This document shows, one piece after another, positions 25,461 to 33,468 of a stretch of DNA of 64,000 bases (position 1 is its first letter; the number at the start of each line of letters is the position of its first letter). The position numbers and the translations under genes were made by a program. Source of the DNA: Parvibaculum sp039680535. GTDB taxonomy: Bacteria; Pseudomonadota; Alphaproteobacteria; Parvibaculales; Parvibaculaceae. The DNA lies in NCBI RefSeq assembly GCF_039680535.1, contig NZ_JBDKSS010000005.1, positions 471,050 through 535,049 on the forward strand. The letters are read 5' to 3'. The notes under the pieces are model-generated. The model did no database searches. It was given only the letters and a program-made list of their open reading frames with translations, and had not been told where the DNA came from.

Positions 25461-26963
25461 TCAAAGTGGGAATGGCTCTCTTTGAGTAAGATATTGCCAT
25501 AGCCGTATCATCGCGAATGTATCGAGGCGGCAATACTCTCTTAGTTGACTCTCGATCTGGTTCTTCCGCTCCTCGGATGTGGCCGGCGAGATCGCTTCAA
25601 GATATCCGCTCATCGCCATTCCACCGTCCTGGATTCCGTCCAGTGCATCATATCGGAGGTCGGGCGCGATCGCCGGCAGGACGGATTTGATGCTCCAGCT
25701 TCCTTGCTGGCTCGGATGATAAAAGCGGTCGCGTGCCACAGGCAGGAGATCGACAATCCGATCATTGATGGCCGACAAGCGGGGCTTCAACCGCGGATAG
25801 CGGTCGGCCAGTTCACTTATACGGCCTTTTTCAAAGCCCGCATTGTAGACGAAGACGGGTCCGCTCTCTCCGCATGCGTTGATGAGGGCCTCTGCGAAAG
25901 CTTTCGATGGGTCGCCACCGCTCAGATCCAGGAATTCCTGCTGCGCAAGGGTTCCGCCGCGCGACAAGCGATGTACGCTGAATTGAAATGGGATCTGCTG
26001 GTAGGGACGCGTTCCCTTCCAGATAGGAACGGCAAATTGAACGGTCTCAAAGTCGATGAAATAAGCTGGCAACTTGTGGGAGGCGAGGTCGGCACTGGCG
26101 CCGTTGGAGTCGAAAAAGATCTCGTCCGAAATCGTGGAGGCTTTGACCCGACGCTGACGATCGTTGAGGTGTTCGTCAGGAATCTCGTGCATTTCGATCC
26201 AGCCGTTCTGCTCGATCAATGCCTTTAATGCCTTCGTTCGTCCTCCCGGAAGCCACCCGATGGGATGCGTCGCCTGAGGCTCCTGACCTTGGCAATGCGC
26301 AAGAAAAGGGCATTCAAAGGGATCGTTGCAATGTGGGCCCGTTCGAATATCGGGCTCTGTGCGTTTGCGGGCGACCGCCTGCGCCTCGGAGATCCATTCG
26401 TCTACCTCCGCCCCCCTGCCAAATGCTTCTTCCGTCAGATCCTCCTCCACAAGCAAGCCCCGATAATCGTCGTCTCCGGGGTAGGTCCAGCTACTGTCTA
26501 CATGCGACAGTGCAATCGCCGCCAAGGACACGCCGGCCTGCATTGCCACGCGGGCCTGAATGGCCACATCATCCCGATGATAATCTTTGACGCTTGTCGA
26601 CGATTTGACCTCAACCATACGCCAGGCACGCGTTCCGCCTCTCTGTATCGGAAGCATGATGTCGGCAAAGGCGAGCGCGCCACCCGCCGCGAACCCGGCC
26701 TCAAAGATAGGCTGCCCGGATTTCAGAAGCGTCTTTGTGCGTGCAAAAGCGGCTTCAAAACCCTCGGCCTGAGCGTCGATGAGCTGACCATTTCCTTTCG
26801 GGTCATATAGCTTTCGAGCGATGTCGCCGACCTGATGTCCGGTCTCAAAACGCGCCTCCGCCTGCGGAGAATCTTCACGGAGATCTGGGCGATGAATCTC
26901 CAGCCAAAGCCGCTTTGGACACTGCCTGAAGGCAACGAGCTTTGATTTTGACAAATTGGCCAT
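25461..26963 (-). CDS. DUF2779 protein: Cas4-like nuclease fused to DEDD-type exonuclease
   Basis: 500 residues. The N-terminal half is a PD-(D/E)XK nuclease: FRQCPKRLWLEIH at the start, FETGHQVGDIARKLY, AFADIML and MVEVKSSTSVKDYH with the catalytic Lys. Four cysteines (CPKRLW near residue 15 and HCNDPFECPFLAHC near 220) match a Cas4-type iron-sulphur cluster. The C-terminal half is RNase-H-like, with YFIDFETVQFAVP, VYNAGFEKGRISELA and CRLDTFAMIRLW supplying acidic residues of a 3'-5' exonuclease. The family is known as DUF2779; its role is not established. Upstream lies an island tRNA-Gln; downstream the HEPN gene. Confidence 0.78.
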   Translation of the reverse strand: MANLSKSKLVAFRQCPKRLWLEIHRPDLREDSPQAEARFETGHQVGDIARKLYDPKGNGQLIDAQAEGFEAAFARTKTLLKSGQPIFEAGFAAGGALAFADIMLPIQRGGTRAWRMVEVKSSTSVKDYHRDDVAIQARVAMQAGVSLAAIALSHVDSSWTYPGDDDYRGLLVEEDLTEEAFGRGAEVDEWISEAQAVARKRTEPDIRTGPHCNDPFECPFLAHCQGQEPQATHPIGWLPGGRTKALKALIEQNGWIEMHEIPDEHLNDRQRRVKASTISDEIFFDSNGASADLASHKLPAYFIDFETVQFAVPIWKGTRPYQQIPFQFSVHRLSRGGTLAQQEFLDLSGGDPSKAFAEALINACGESGPVFVYNAGFEKGRISELADRYPRLKPRLSAINDRIVDLLPVARDRFYHPSQQGSWSIKSVLPAIAPDLRYDALDGIQDGGMAMSGYLEAISPATSEERKNQIESQLREYCRLDTFAMIRLWQYLTQREPFPL

Positions 26964-27105
26964 TTCAATTCTTATGTCAGAAGATCATGATCAACTATCG
27001 AATGCTGCCCGATCCATGGCAAAAGATTCTTGAAGAGCCTTGGCATGTATTCCGCTCCCTCGACTTGGCGCGACCGATTGATCCTACGCTTCTGCGAAGT
27101 ATGAC

Positions 27106-27179
27106 TGGTTCCCCCTCATGGATTCGAACCACGGTTTGCTGAACCAAAATCAGCCGTCCTACCGCTAGACGAAGGGGGA
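27106..27179 (-). tRNA. Island-borne tRNA-Gln(UUG)
   Basis: A 74-base cloverleaf on the minus strand. The acceptor TCCCCCT pairs with AGGGGGA, with discriminator A and an encoded CCA. The D-arm is GTCTAGCGGTAGGAC, the anticodon loop TTTTGGT contains TTG and the T-arm is CGTGGTTCGAATCCATG. All stems are intact. It lies well inside the island, between the DUF2779 gene and the large helicase. I see no second copy of its 3' end nearby, so it looks like cargo and not a nested attachment site. Confidence 0.92.
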
Positions 27180-27195
27180 ACACTCAGATTCAGGC

Positions 27196-27209
27196 GTGAA
27201 TTAATTCAC
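27196..27209. promoter_or_regulatory. 14-bp perfect palindrome upstream of tRNA-Gln
   Basis: GTGAATTAATTCAC, 17 bases upstream of the tRNA 5' end. It could be a regulator site or part of the promoter; nothing in the sequence decides this. Confidence 0.35.
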
Positions 27210-27303
27210 TGTCTTGGGCGCAATGGCGGGGGCTGACCCTGCGCCATCTTCCTGAAATTGAAGCGTTGGCTATAACTGTCCTCTTGGTCAATCATCACGG
27301 CCT

Positions 27304-30300
27304 CTAAGGATCGTCGGGAGGTCTCGGTTCGAGCCGAATTTGTAGATCGCTTAGCATGGAGGTATCCATGCCCTTGCCGGCGAGAGTTTGCAGGTAGCTC
27401 AGTAGATCGTCCTGCCGCGGCTGGCCGAAGGCCAGACGATAGACCGTGAGGCTGCGCTTAAGCCAGGCGAGTCGCGTGACTTCCCGACTGAACGGCAACA
27501 TCGGCACGCGCCGCTCGACCCGCACGGAACCTTCGTAGATCCAATAAGGGATGAGATCAGTGTCGACCGCAGCCTCCGAGCGCGCGCGCTCGAACATGAG
27601 CTTCCACGGATCGTCAGGAGTCTGCCCACGGCCCCTGACGACAGCGGCCTGGCGTTCGGCCAGGTTGAGGCGCACTGCATGGCCCTTGAAGCGGTGGACA
27701 CGGCCTTCGCGCTGTTCAAGGTCCACCGGGTTGCCCGGCAGGTTCCAGTGATAGACGCGATAGCAATAGGGATGGAAGTCCAGCCCTTCCTGGCCGACCG
27801 ATGTTGTGGCGAGAACGAACGGCCGGAACGGTGAGTTGAAGGCATCGCGCACGCCTCCGAGCCGGGCGACGGCGCCGTCCTCGTCCTTGTAGTCGGCGAG
27901 CCGCATGGCGAAGCGACCGCGCATCTGGAATTTGCTGATGGCGAGGGACTCTCCATCGATATGCACATCATCGACATCGATCTGCGACGGGCGGATGGCC
28001 AAAGCCTGGGCCATGGCGCGGGCGACGCCGATTGCGCGTTCCTCGGCCGGGCGGGAGCCGAGACCTTCGGCATCGAGGAGGTAGTGGGCGTATTCGTCCA
28101 GGACGGCCTGAAGATTGTGCTGCGCGCAATAGACCAGCACGCGGCGCCAATAATGATCGTCGTTATCCCGCCGCAGCAGGGCGACCGCGTCATGCTGATT
28201 GAACAGCGTGCGGAACGACCAAGCGACCTCAGCGGCGGCGCTGAGCATGCGCGGGTTGTCCCAAGCCAGCTCGGGCGCGATCCGCTTGAGGGCGCGAAGC
28301 GCACAGACGGCGGGACTGCCGAGCGCAACGTCAACCAGCAGATCTGAAAGATCGGCGGGCAAAGCGCCAATGTTGCGCATCTTCGCCGCTCCCGCCAGTT
28401 CGGCGACATGATCCTGGAAGGCGTCTTCGCTCGCCAAGGCACGCATGCCGTGGGGCGTCTCCAGCCAGGCGCGGGACCGCGCGCCACGCAGGTCATCGAT
28501 CACGGCGGCGGCGGCCCACTCGGCGCTGTGCGCGTCCTGATGCGATACGGCTCCTTCCTGCAAAGTATCGAGGGCGGGCTTGAGGCGGCTGCCGATAGCG
28601 TCGCGCATTCCCTCCAGAGACAAGGCGGTCTCGGTTCCGCTGAACACCGCCAGCGGATCGGCCAGTTCGGCAAGAGCCGGCGACGGATAGATCAGCAGCA
28701 GCGCGCGCAGACCCGCGAGCCGACCCTGATCCTGTCGGAACTGCAAGGGACGCAGACGATGCTGCTCGAAATAGCGTCGGCCGGATTCGCCGACGCCCAT
28801 GCGCCGTTCGGCTTCGTAGGACAGCAGGGCCGCGATCGCGTCGGGCACCATGGACCAGGACGAAAATATCAGCGCTTTGGTCAGCGGCGCCCCGGATCGC
28901 GCGTCGCCGTAATAGGGCATGGCGGCAGGTATCCAGAGATTCTGCTCAAGGTGCTGGCCGAAGATGTCGTTCATGATCGCGCGCATGCGGCCATTGGCCG
29001 GGTCCAGCGGCGCGTAGGCGTCGATGGCCTCGTGATCGAGCATGGCCGGTCGAGCCGCCTGAATTGCGGTGCGGAGCGCGGCCGAAGGAGCGTTGATCTG
29101 GTCTTCCAGCAGCCGCTTCAGGCTGTAGTGGCGCATGAAGTTGAGCAGATAGGGCGAGGACTTCCAGTATTCGATGATCTCGGGGGCATCGAGTGTGCGC
29201 GCCACCTGGGAAATGGCGGATGCCTGCGCGAGGTCGGCGGGCGCGACCGAGACCGTGATGGCGGGCTCGCTCATCATGGAGTCGCGCTCGACCGTCGATG
29301 CGACCCGTTCGGTTCGGGCGATCACCCGGCGCAGGCGCCGTTCGATGATCTGGCGGGTCTCGACCGCTGAGGCATGTGACTGCGGTAGGGCATGTAGGAG
29401 ACCGCGGAAGGCGCGCATTTCGCGCGCCAGCGTGGCCGCCACCTCCGCCCCTTTTTCCCGGCCATAGAGGAAACTCAGGGTCTCAAGGAAGTCCTGATAG
29501 TGGTCGCCGTCGTCGGGCTCGTCGCCGGCGAGCGTGAGCATCCGGTAGGGCGTGGCGGAGAGCAGAAGGGTGCGGGCGGCGTGCCCGTCGCCTCCAGAGT
29601 AGTCGAACAGTTCGCGCGCGAGGATCGCCGCGTCGCTGTCGCCGTGCAGCAGATCCCGAAACCGCTGGAACTCGTCCATGATGATGAGGTCGGGTTGCAG
29701 CGCGTCTACGCAGGCATGGGACAGCTTGGCGCGAAGCCGAGCGACCAGGCTGTTGCGGGGCTGCGTCACCTCCGGAGGATAGGTGTCCCGGCGGCGTGGG
29801 AAGAGTTCGCAAACCCGTTCGAGTTCCCCGAAGAGGTCGCGATCCGCCTGTACATCGCGGCGGAAGCGTTCGATGATGCGTTTGTCGACACCTTCGAGGG
29901 TGAGATTATCCACGGCGCGGTTCCAGCCGTCGACGCCGGCCGTGACCTGCAACAGGTTGTGCAGGCCCCGCGGGTGCGTAACGAGATCGCGCAGGAGATG
30001 ACACAACAAGGCACGTTCCTGCGTCACGCCCGTCGCGGAGCGCAGATCGAAGGTCGTGCCCGGCGTCAGGCTGATGAAGTTCACCTTGTTGGCGTCGAGG
30101 CCCGCCTGGTCGCGCAGCTGCAGGGGAACGAGGGTCATGCGGGTCGGTAGGGCCAGCTCGCGCCGCTCAAGGACGTTTAAGCGGTTGAGGTTCTGGGCGG
30201 CGATCGCCTGGTTCGAGCAGATGTAGAGGATGTCGATCCGTTTGGTGCTGTCCCACAGGTGCTCGATCATGCGGGCGATGACGCCGCGCGCCACCATTGT

Positions 30301-30450
30301 CTTGCCGAGGCCGACTTCGTCGGCGACCAGGAACTGGCGGACAGGGCTGTCCTGGCCGTAGAGCCGATCAAAGACATAATCGACGGTGCGCCGCTGAAAG
30401 ACCTTGAGGGGGGCGAGCGCCGTATCGGCGCGGAACCGTTCATTTGGCAT
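27304..30450 (-). CDS. Large DExx/SNF2-like helicase, last gene of the AddAB-DUF6361-PLD operon
   Basis: About 1048 residues. RecA-like domain 1 has Walker A LVADEVGLGKTMVARGVIAR, motif II IIMDEFQRF and motif III LLLSATPYRM. Domain 2 contains ALIFSSWSMVPDAI, ATTSVGQEGLDFHPY and LEQREGRVHRFKGHAVR, the motif V/VI arginines. A long helical insert of several hundred residues lies between the domains. Such helicases translocate on DNA and serve in defence systems. ATG 30450 is chosen: it overlaps the PLD gene by 11 bases, with AGGA upstream; other in-frame ATGs are 30459 and 30477. It ends the operon, about 125 bases before the tRNA-Gln. Confidence 0.82.
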   Translation of the reverse strand: MPNERFRADTALAPLKVFQRRTVDYVFDRLYGQDSPVRQFLVADEVGLGKTMVARGVIARMIEHLWDSTKRIDILYICSNQAIAAQNLNRLNVLERRELALPTRMTLVPLQLRDQAGLDANKVNFISLTPGTTFDLRSATGVTQERALLCHLLRDLVTHPRGLHNLLQVTAGVDGWNRAVDNLTLEGVDKRIIERFRRDVQADRDLFGELERVCELFPRRRDTYPPEVTQPRNSLVARLRAKLSHACVDALQPDLIIMDEFQRFRDLLHGDSDAAILARELFDYSGGDGHAARTLLLSATPYRMLTLAGDEPDDGDHYQDFLETLSFLYGREKGAEVAATLAREMRAFRGLLHALPQSHASAVETRQIIERRLRRVIARTERVASTVERDSMMSEPAITVSVAPADLAQASAISQVARTLDAPEIIEYWKSSPYLLNFMRHYSLKRLLEDQINAPSAALRTAIQAARPAMLDHEAIDAYAPLDPANGRMRAIMNDIFGQHLEQNLWIPAAMPYYGDARSGAPLTKALIFSSWSMVPDAIAALLSYEAERRMGVGESGRRYFEQHRLRPLQFRQDQGRLAGLRALLLIYPSPALAELADPLAVFSGTETALSLEGMRDAIGSRLKPALDTLQEGAVSHQDAHSAEWAAAAVIDDLRGARSRAWLETPHGMRALASEDAFQDHVAELAGAAKMRNIGALPADLSDLLVDVALGSPAVCALRALKRIAPELAWDNPRMLSAAAEVAWSFRTLFNQHDAVALLRRDNDDHYWRRVLVYCAQHNLQAVLDEYAHYLLDAEGLGSRPAEERAIGVARAMAQALAIRPSQIDVDDVHIDGESLAISKFQMRGRFAMRLADYKDEDGAVARLGGVRDAFNSPFRPFVLATTSVGQEGLDFHPYCYRVYHWNLPGNPVDLEQREGRVHRFKGHAVRLNLAERQAAVVRGRGQTPDDPWKLMFERARSEAAVDTDLIPYWIYEGSVRVERRVPMLPFSREVTRLAWLKRSLTVYRLAFGQPRQDDLLSYLQTLAGKGMDTSMLSDLQIRLEPRPPDDP

Positions 30451-32296
30451 GCGGGGCATCCTGCGTAGCGAGCGCAATTCGGAAGGTGTTCCAGAGCGCG
30501 CGGAACTCGGCCGGAATGGGATCGGTATCGGCGCCGTCGCCGGTTTCCAGGCGCGCGATCAGCCGTTCGATGGCGCGGAGCTGGTCGCCGCCCTGGCAGA
30601 AGGCCCGAACCATCTCTTCGAGGATCGGCGCGTCGTCGCTTGCCGCGCGCCAGGCGCCCTGACCTGACCCGTTCTGCGCCGCGAGGGCGGCGGCGAAGGG
30701 ATCGCCCAATTCGGAGAGCAGCAGCCGGAGATAGCGGAAAAAGGCATCCTTGCTGTCGATCACCCAGCGCAGGATGGCGGCGTGGCGCTCTGTGGGCAGT
30801 CCCTCCATCATGAGCCCGGTGCTGAACAGGATCGAGACGTCTTCCTTCTCGTCCGTCAGGTGACAGGCGAGGAAGCGGGTGAGGTCGACCAACGTCATCG
30901 CGCCAAGGTCGGCGGACTGTCCGTGCCGAAGCGGCTCCATGACATCGCGCGCATGCCCGTCGCCCCGCGTGATAGGCCAAACACGCAAGGTGCCGACCCC
31001 GGCAAGCGGAAGCCGTTCGGGTGGGACTAGCCAGACCCGCCAGACCGGCGCGCCATCGGCGGCGGCCTCGTCACCTTCGCAACGGAGCTTGAGGCCGCTG
31101 CGGCAAATCTCGCGCCGGGCCTCGTCCAAACGCGCCTCCGCTGTTCGTTGCGCGGCATCGGCGGCGTTCATCTCGTCGCGAACGAATGGCCGCGTCAGCC
31201 GGCCGAACCCCTTGTCGCCAAGGATTTCCTCAACGCTACCGACCTGCGACCGCTTTCCGGTCAGGGTCGCGAAGATCTCGACATTGCTGCCAGTCAGCAG
31301 CGCCGGCCGCGTGGCGTTTCCTGAGCCGACCGTGATCGCGGTGTCCCAGCCGCGCTCGGCTATGAACGCCTTGGCGTGGAGCCCTTGCAAGGCCGCTGCG
31401 TCTTCCTCCTCGCCATCTTCCGTGGCCGCCATCTCGTCGAGCACGGCCACGCGGGCAAAGCCATCCAGCGTGGCGCCGGGCACCTGTGCGAGTTCGTCGG
31501 ACCGCCCGATGAAGATGGGCTTTTCGGAGCTGGGCAGGCCGGCGAGCAGCGACAAGGTCTGGTCGTCGCAAAAGGGCGAGACCACGCCCAGCCGAGCGCA
31601 GGGTTCCGGGCGCCATGGCTTGCCGCCGAGGCCGTTGACGGCGAAGGCGACGCTCTCGAATGGCTCGGGTAGGCTCCATTCGGCGCGGCGAATGTCTTCG
31701 GCTAGGTCATCGACAAGCGTCTTCGTTCCATCAGGAGCCCCGACGATCGCCAGATCGGGGAGTTGGCGAAGGAAGTCGGCGACGGGGCGGTTGACGGCTT
31801 TGGGCTGCTTGGTGATCACGCCGTCGAGGGTGGCGGCAATGTCCCATGAACGGTCGCGCGTCAGGTTTCGGGAGAGAATGAGTAGACGCAAGCGGGCTGG
31901 GTCTTCGGGCCGCAACGGCGTGAAGCGCAGCGCCCACATCTTGGGGTGGAAGGCCCCGCCTTGAGGGGCGGCGACCTCGACGATGATGCGTTCGAGCAGC
32001 GAGCAAAGGCGGGAATGCGGCCGGGCGCTCGCCTGGATATGGCCGGCGTCGGTGAAGACGACGAGGCGGCCGGCGATGCGCTCGGCGCCTTCCAGCAGCG
32101 CCAGGGGATGAGAGAGGATGTCGTCGTGATTTTCCGCGGCGAAGAGCGCCAGACTTACGGGCACGGCGAGCGCGGTCTCGAAGTCGAGCGAGAAGGTCGT
32201 GGCGACCGCCGCGTCGAAGACGTAGCCCGCCGGTGGCTGAAGATTGGCGCCGTAGAGCGTTCGCTGTTCGGGATCGAGGCTGCGCCTATTCAGCAT
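30440..32296 (-). CDS. Phospholipase-D-like protein with two HxK motifs
   Basis: About 618 residues. The first HKD-like site is FHPKMWALRF near residue 115 followed by LILSRNLT. The second is LHAKAFIAE near 305 followed by VGSGNATRPALL. The arrangement is that of a two-site PLD-superfamily enzyme, whose members include nucleases such as DISARM DrmC as well as lipases. The C-terminal 250 residues are helical with no recognised domain. ATG 32296 overlaps the DUF6361 stop by 11 bases; the earlier frame start at 32356 lies inside that gene. Nuclease action is more likely than lipase given its helicase and nuclease neighbours, but this is inference. Confidence 0.78.
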   Translation of the reverse strand: MLNRRSLDPEQRTLYGANLQPPAGYVFDAAVATTFSLDFETALAVPVSLALFAAENHDDILSHPLALLEGAERIAGRLVVFTDAGHIQASARPHSRLCSLLERIIVEVAAPQGGAFHPKMWALRFTPLRPEDPARLRLLILSRNLTRDRSWDIAATLDGVITKQPKAVNRPVADFLRQLPDLAIVGAPDGTKTLVDDLAEDIRRAEWSLPEPFESVAFAVNGLGGKPWRPEPCARLGVVSPFCDDQTLSLLAGLPSSEKPIFIGRSDELAQVPGATLDGFARVAVLDEMAATEDGEEEDAAALQGLHAKAFIAERGWDTAITVGSGNATRPALLTGSNVEIFATLTGKRSQVGSVEEILGDKGFGRLTRPFVRDEMNAADAAQRTAEARLDEARREICRSGLKLRCEGDEAAADGAPVWRVWLVPPERLPLAGVGTLRVWPITRGDGHARDVMEPLRHGQSADLGAMTLVDLTRFLACHLTDEKEDVSILFSTGLMMEGLPTERHAAILRWVIDSKDAFFRYLRLLLSELGDPFAAALAAQNGSGQGAWRAASDDAPILEEMVRAFCQGGDQLRAIERLIARLETGDGADTDPIPAEFRALWNTFRIALATQDAPHAK

Positions 32297-33464
32297 GGGC
32301 GAGATCCCGCAGGTGGGATTTGGCCTGCGCCCAGCGGAAGCTGAGGCGGTCAGCACCCGATGCGCCGGTCCAGCGGTCGCGGACAGCGTGATTGGCGTAG
32401 CGGGACTGGCTGGTCTTGAGCCGGCGTTCGCGCTCCTCGACGAGCCGCCGCGCCGCGGGCGCCGAGATTACCTGCTCCGTCCCGGCCAGAACCAGATCGC
32501 GCCACTCGCTCACGAACCGCTTGGCGGCCGGTCGGACGGCGTGCGCCGGGTGCTCCACGACGTTCCAGAAATCATCGAGCGACCATGCGCGGACGGCGCC
32601 GAGATCAAGTTCGTCGCTCCAGCTTTCAAGCCGCTCGCGATAGTCGTCGATCCAATCGTCGCGGCGGCGAAGCTCGCTGAGCGCGAGGTTATAGAGCAGC
32701 GCCGCGCCGTGCATCACATGGGAGAAGATTTCCCCATGCTGGACGAGGCGGCGTGCTGCGGATGGAAACGCCGACAGATGGGGGTGCGTCCAGATATAGT
32801 CGCAGTCCGCGTCGATGCCTTCGCGCGCCAGCATCGTGAGCAGTGCGGTGGGCTGGCTGGCGATCAGGCGGTCGATGAGGAATTGTGCCTCGTCGGTGGT
32901 TAGGCGGAAGACGGCGCGCTCAAGCAGGTCGCTGGGCATATGGGGCAAGGCCGGATTCCAGACGGCAGGCGTCTGGGCGCCGGCCAGAGCGTCTTCGCCG
33001 CTGGATGCACCGCGCGACCGGCGACGACCCCGCAAGGCGACGAACAGACTGTCAAGCGAGCCGGGAAAGACCCGGATGCCCCACGCGCCCAGGCCAGCCC
33101 AATAGACGGAACTCGGCAACCGCTGGAGTCGTGGTCCTGCATCCCGACCGATGATGCCGTTGGACTCACCGCCGGCTTTCAGGGAGTCGGCAAGCCGGAT
33201 TTCGGTGTCGCGCGCCTCGGTGCGGAGCTGCGCTTCAGGGACTTCGCGCTTTTCCAGCGCCCGATAGAGCCAGGGAATGAACAGCATGTATCTCAGGCGC
33301 GTCTGAATCGTGCTCGTGCCCGGAAACAGGTGATCGGCGATGGAATCCCGGATTGCTCCTAGGCCCAGCTCGTCGCGGGTCTCGCGTTCCTGAAAGAGCG
33401 CCATGATGCGTTGTGTCCGCTGTCGTTCGGCTTCATCGAAATCAATCCATCCAAGAGACGACAT
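32286..33464 (-). CDS. DUF6361-type protein of unknown function
   Basis: About 392 residues beginning MSSLGWIDFDEAERQRTQRI. The pattern GLGAIRDSIADHLFPGTSTI followed by RYMLFIPWLYRALE matches proteins I know as DUF6361, regularly found beside PLD and helicase genes; the assignment is from memory. No catalytic motif is obvious; the protein is mostly helical, and a C-terminal basic part includes RRLVEERERRLKTSQSRYAN. It starts 4 bases after the AddA-like stop and overlaps the PLD gene by 11 bases, so all are translated together. It may be an adaptor or DNA-recognition subunit. Confidence 0.7.
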   Translation of the reverse strand: MSSLGWIDFDEAERQRTQRIMALFQERETRDELGLGAIRDSIADHLFPGTSTIQTRLRYMLFIPWLYRALEKREVPEAQLRTEARDTEIRLADSLKAGGESNGIIGRDAGPRLQRLPSSVYWAGLGAWGIRVFPGSLDSLFVALRGRRRSRGASSGEDALAGAQTPAVWNPALPHMPSDLLERAVFRLTTDEAQFLIDRLIASQPTALLTMLAREGIDADCDYIWTHPHLSAFPSAARRLVQHGEIFSHVMHGAALLYNLALSELRRRDDWIDDYRERLESWSDELDLGAVRAWSLDDFWNVVEHPAHAVRPAAKRFVSEWRDLVLAGTEQVISAPAARRLVEERERRLKTSQSRYANHAVRDRWTGASGADRLSFRWAQAKSHLRDLAHAE

Positions 33465-33468
33465 TCGG

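Noticed and set aside
27106..27179. tRNA-Gln as the attachment site of a nested element
   Set aside because: I found no second copy of its 3' end and no integrase next to it.
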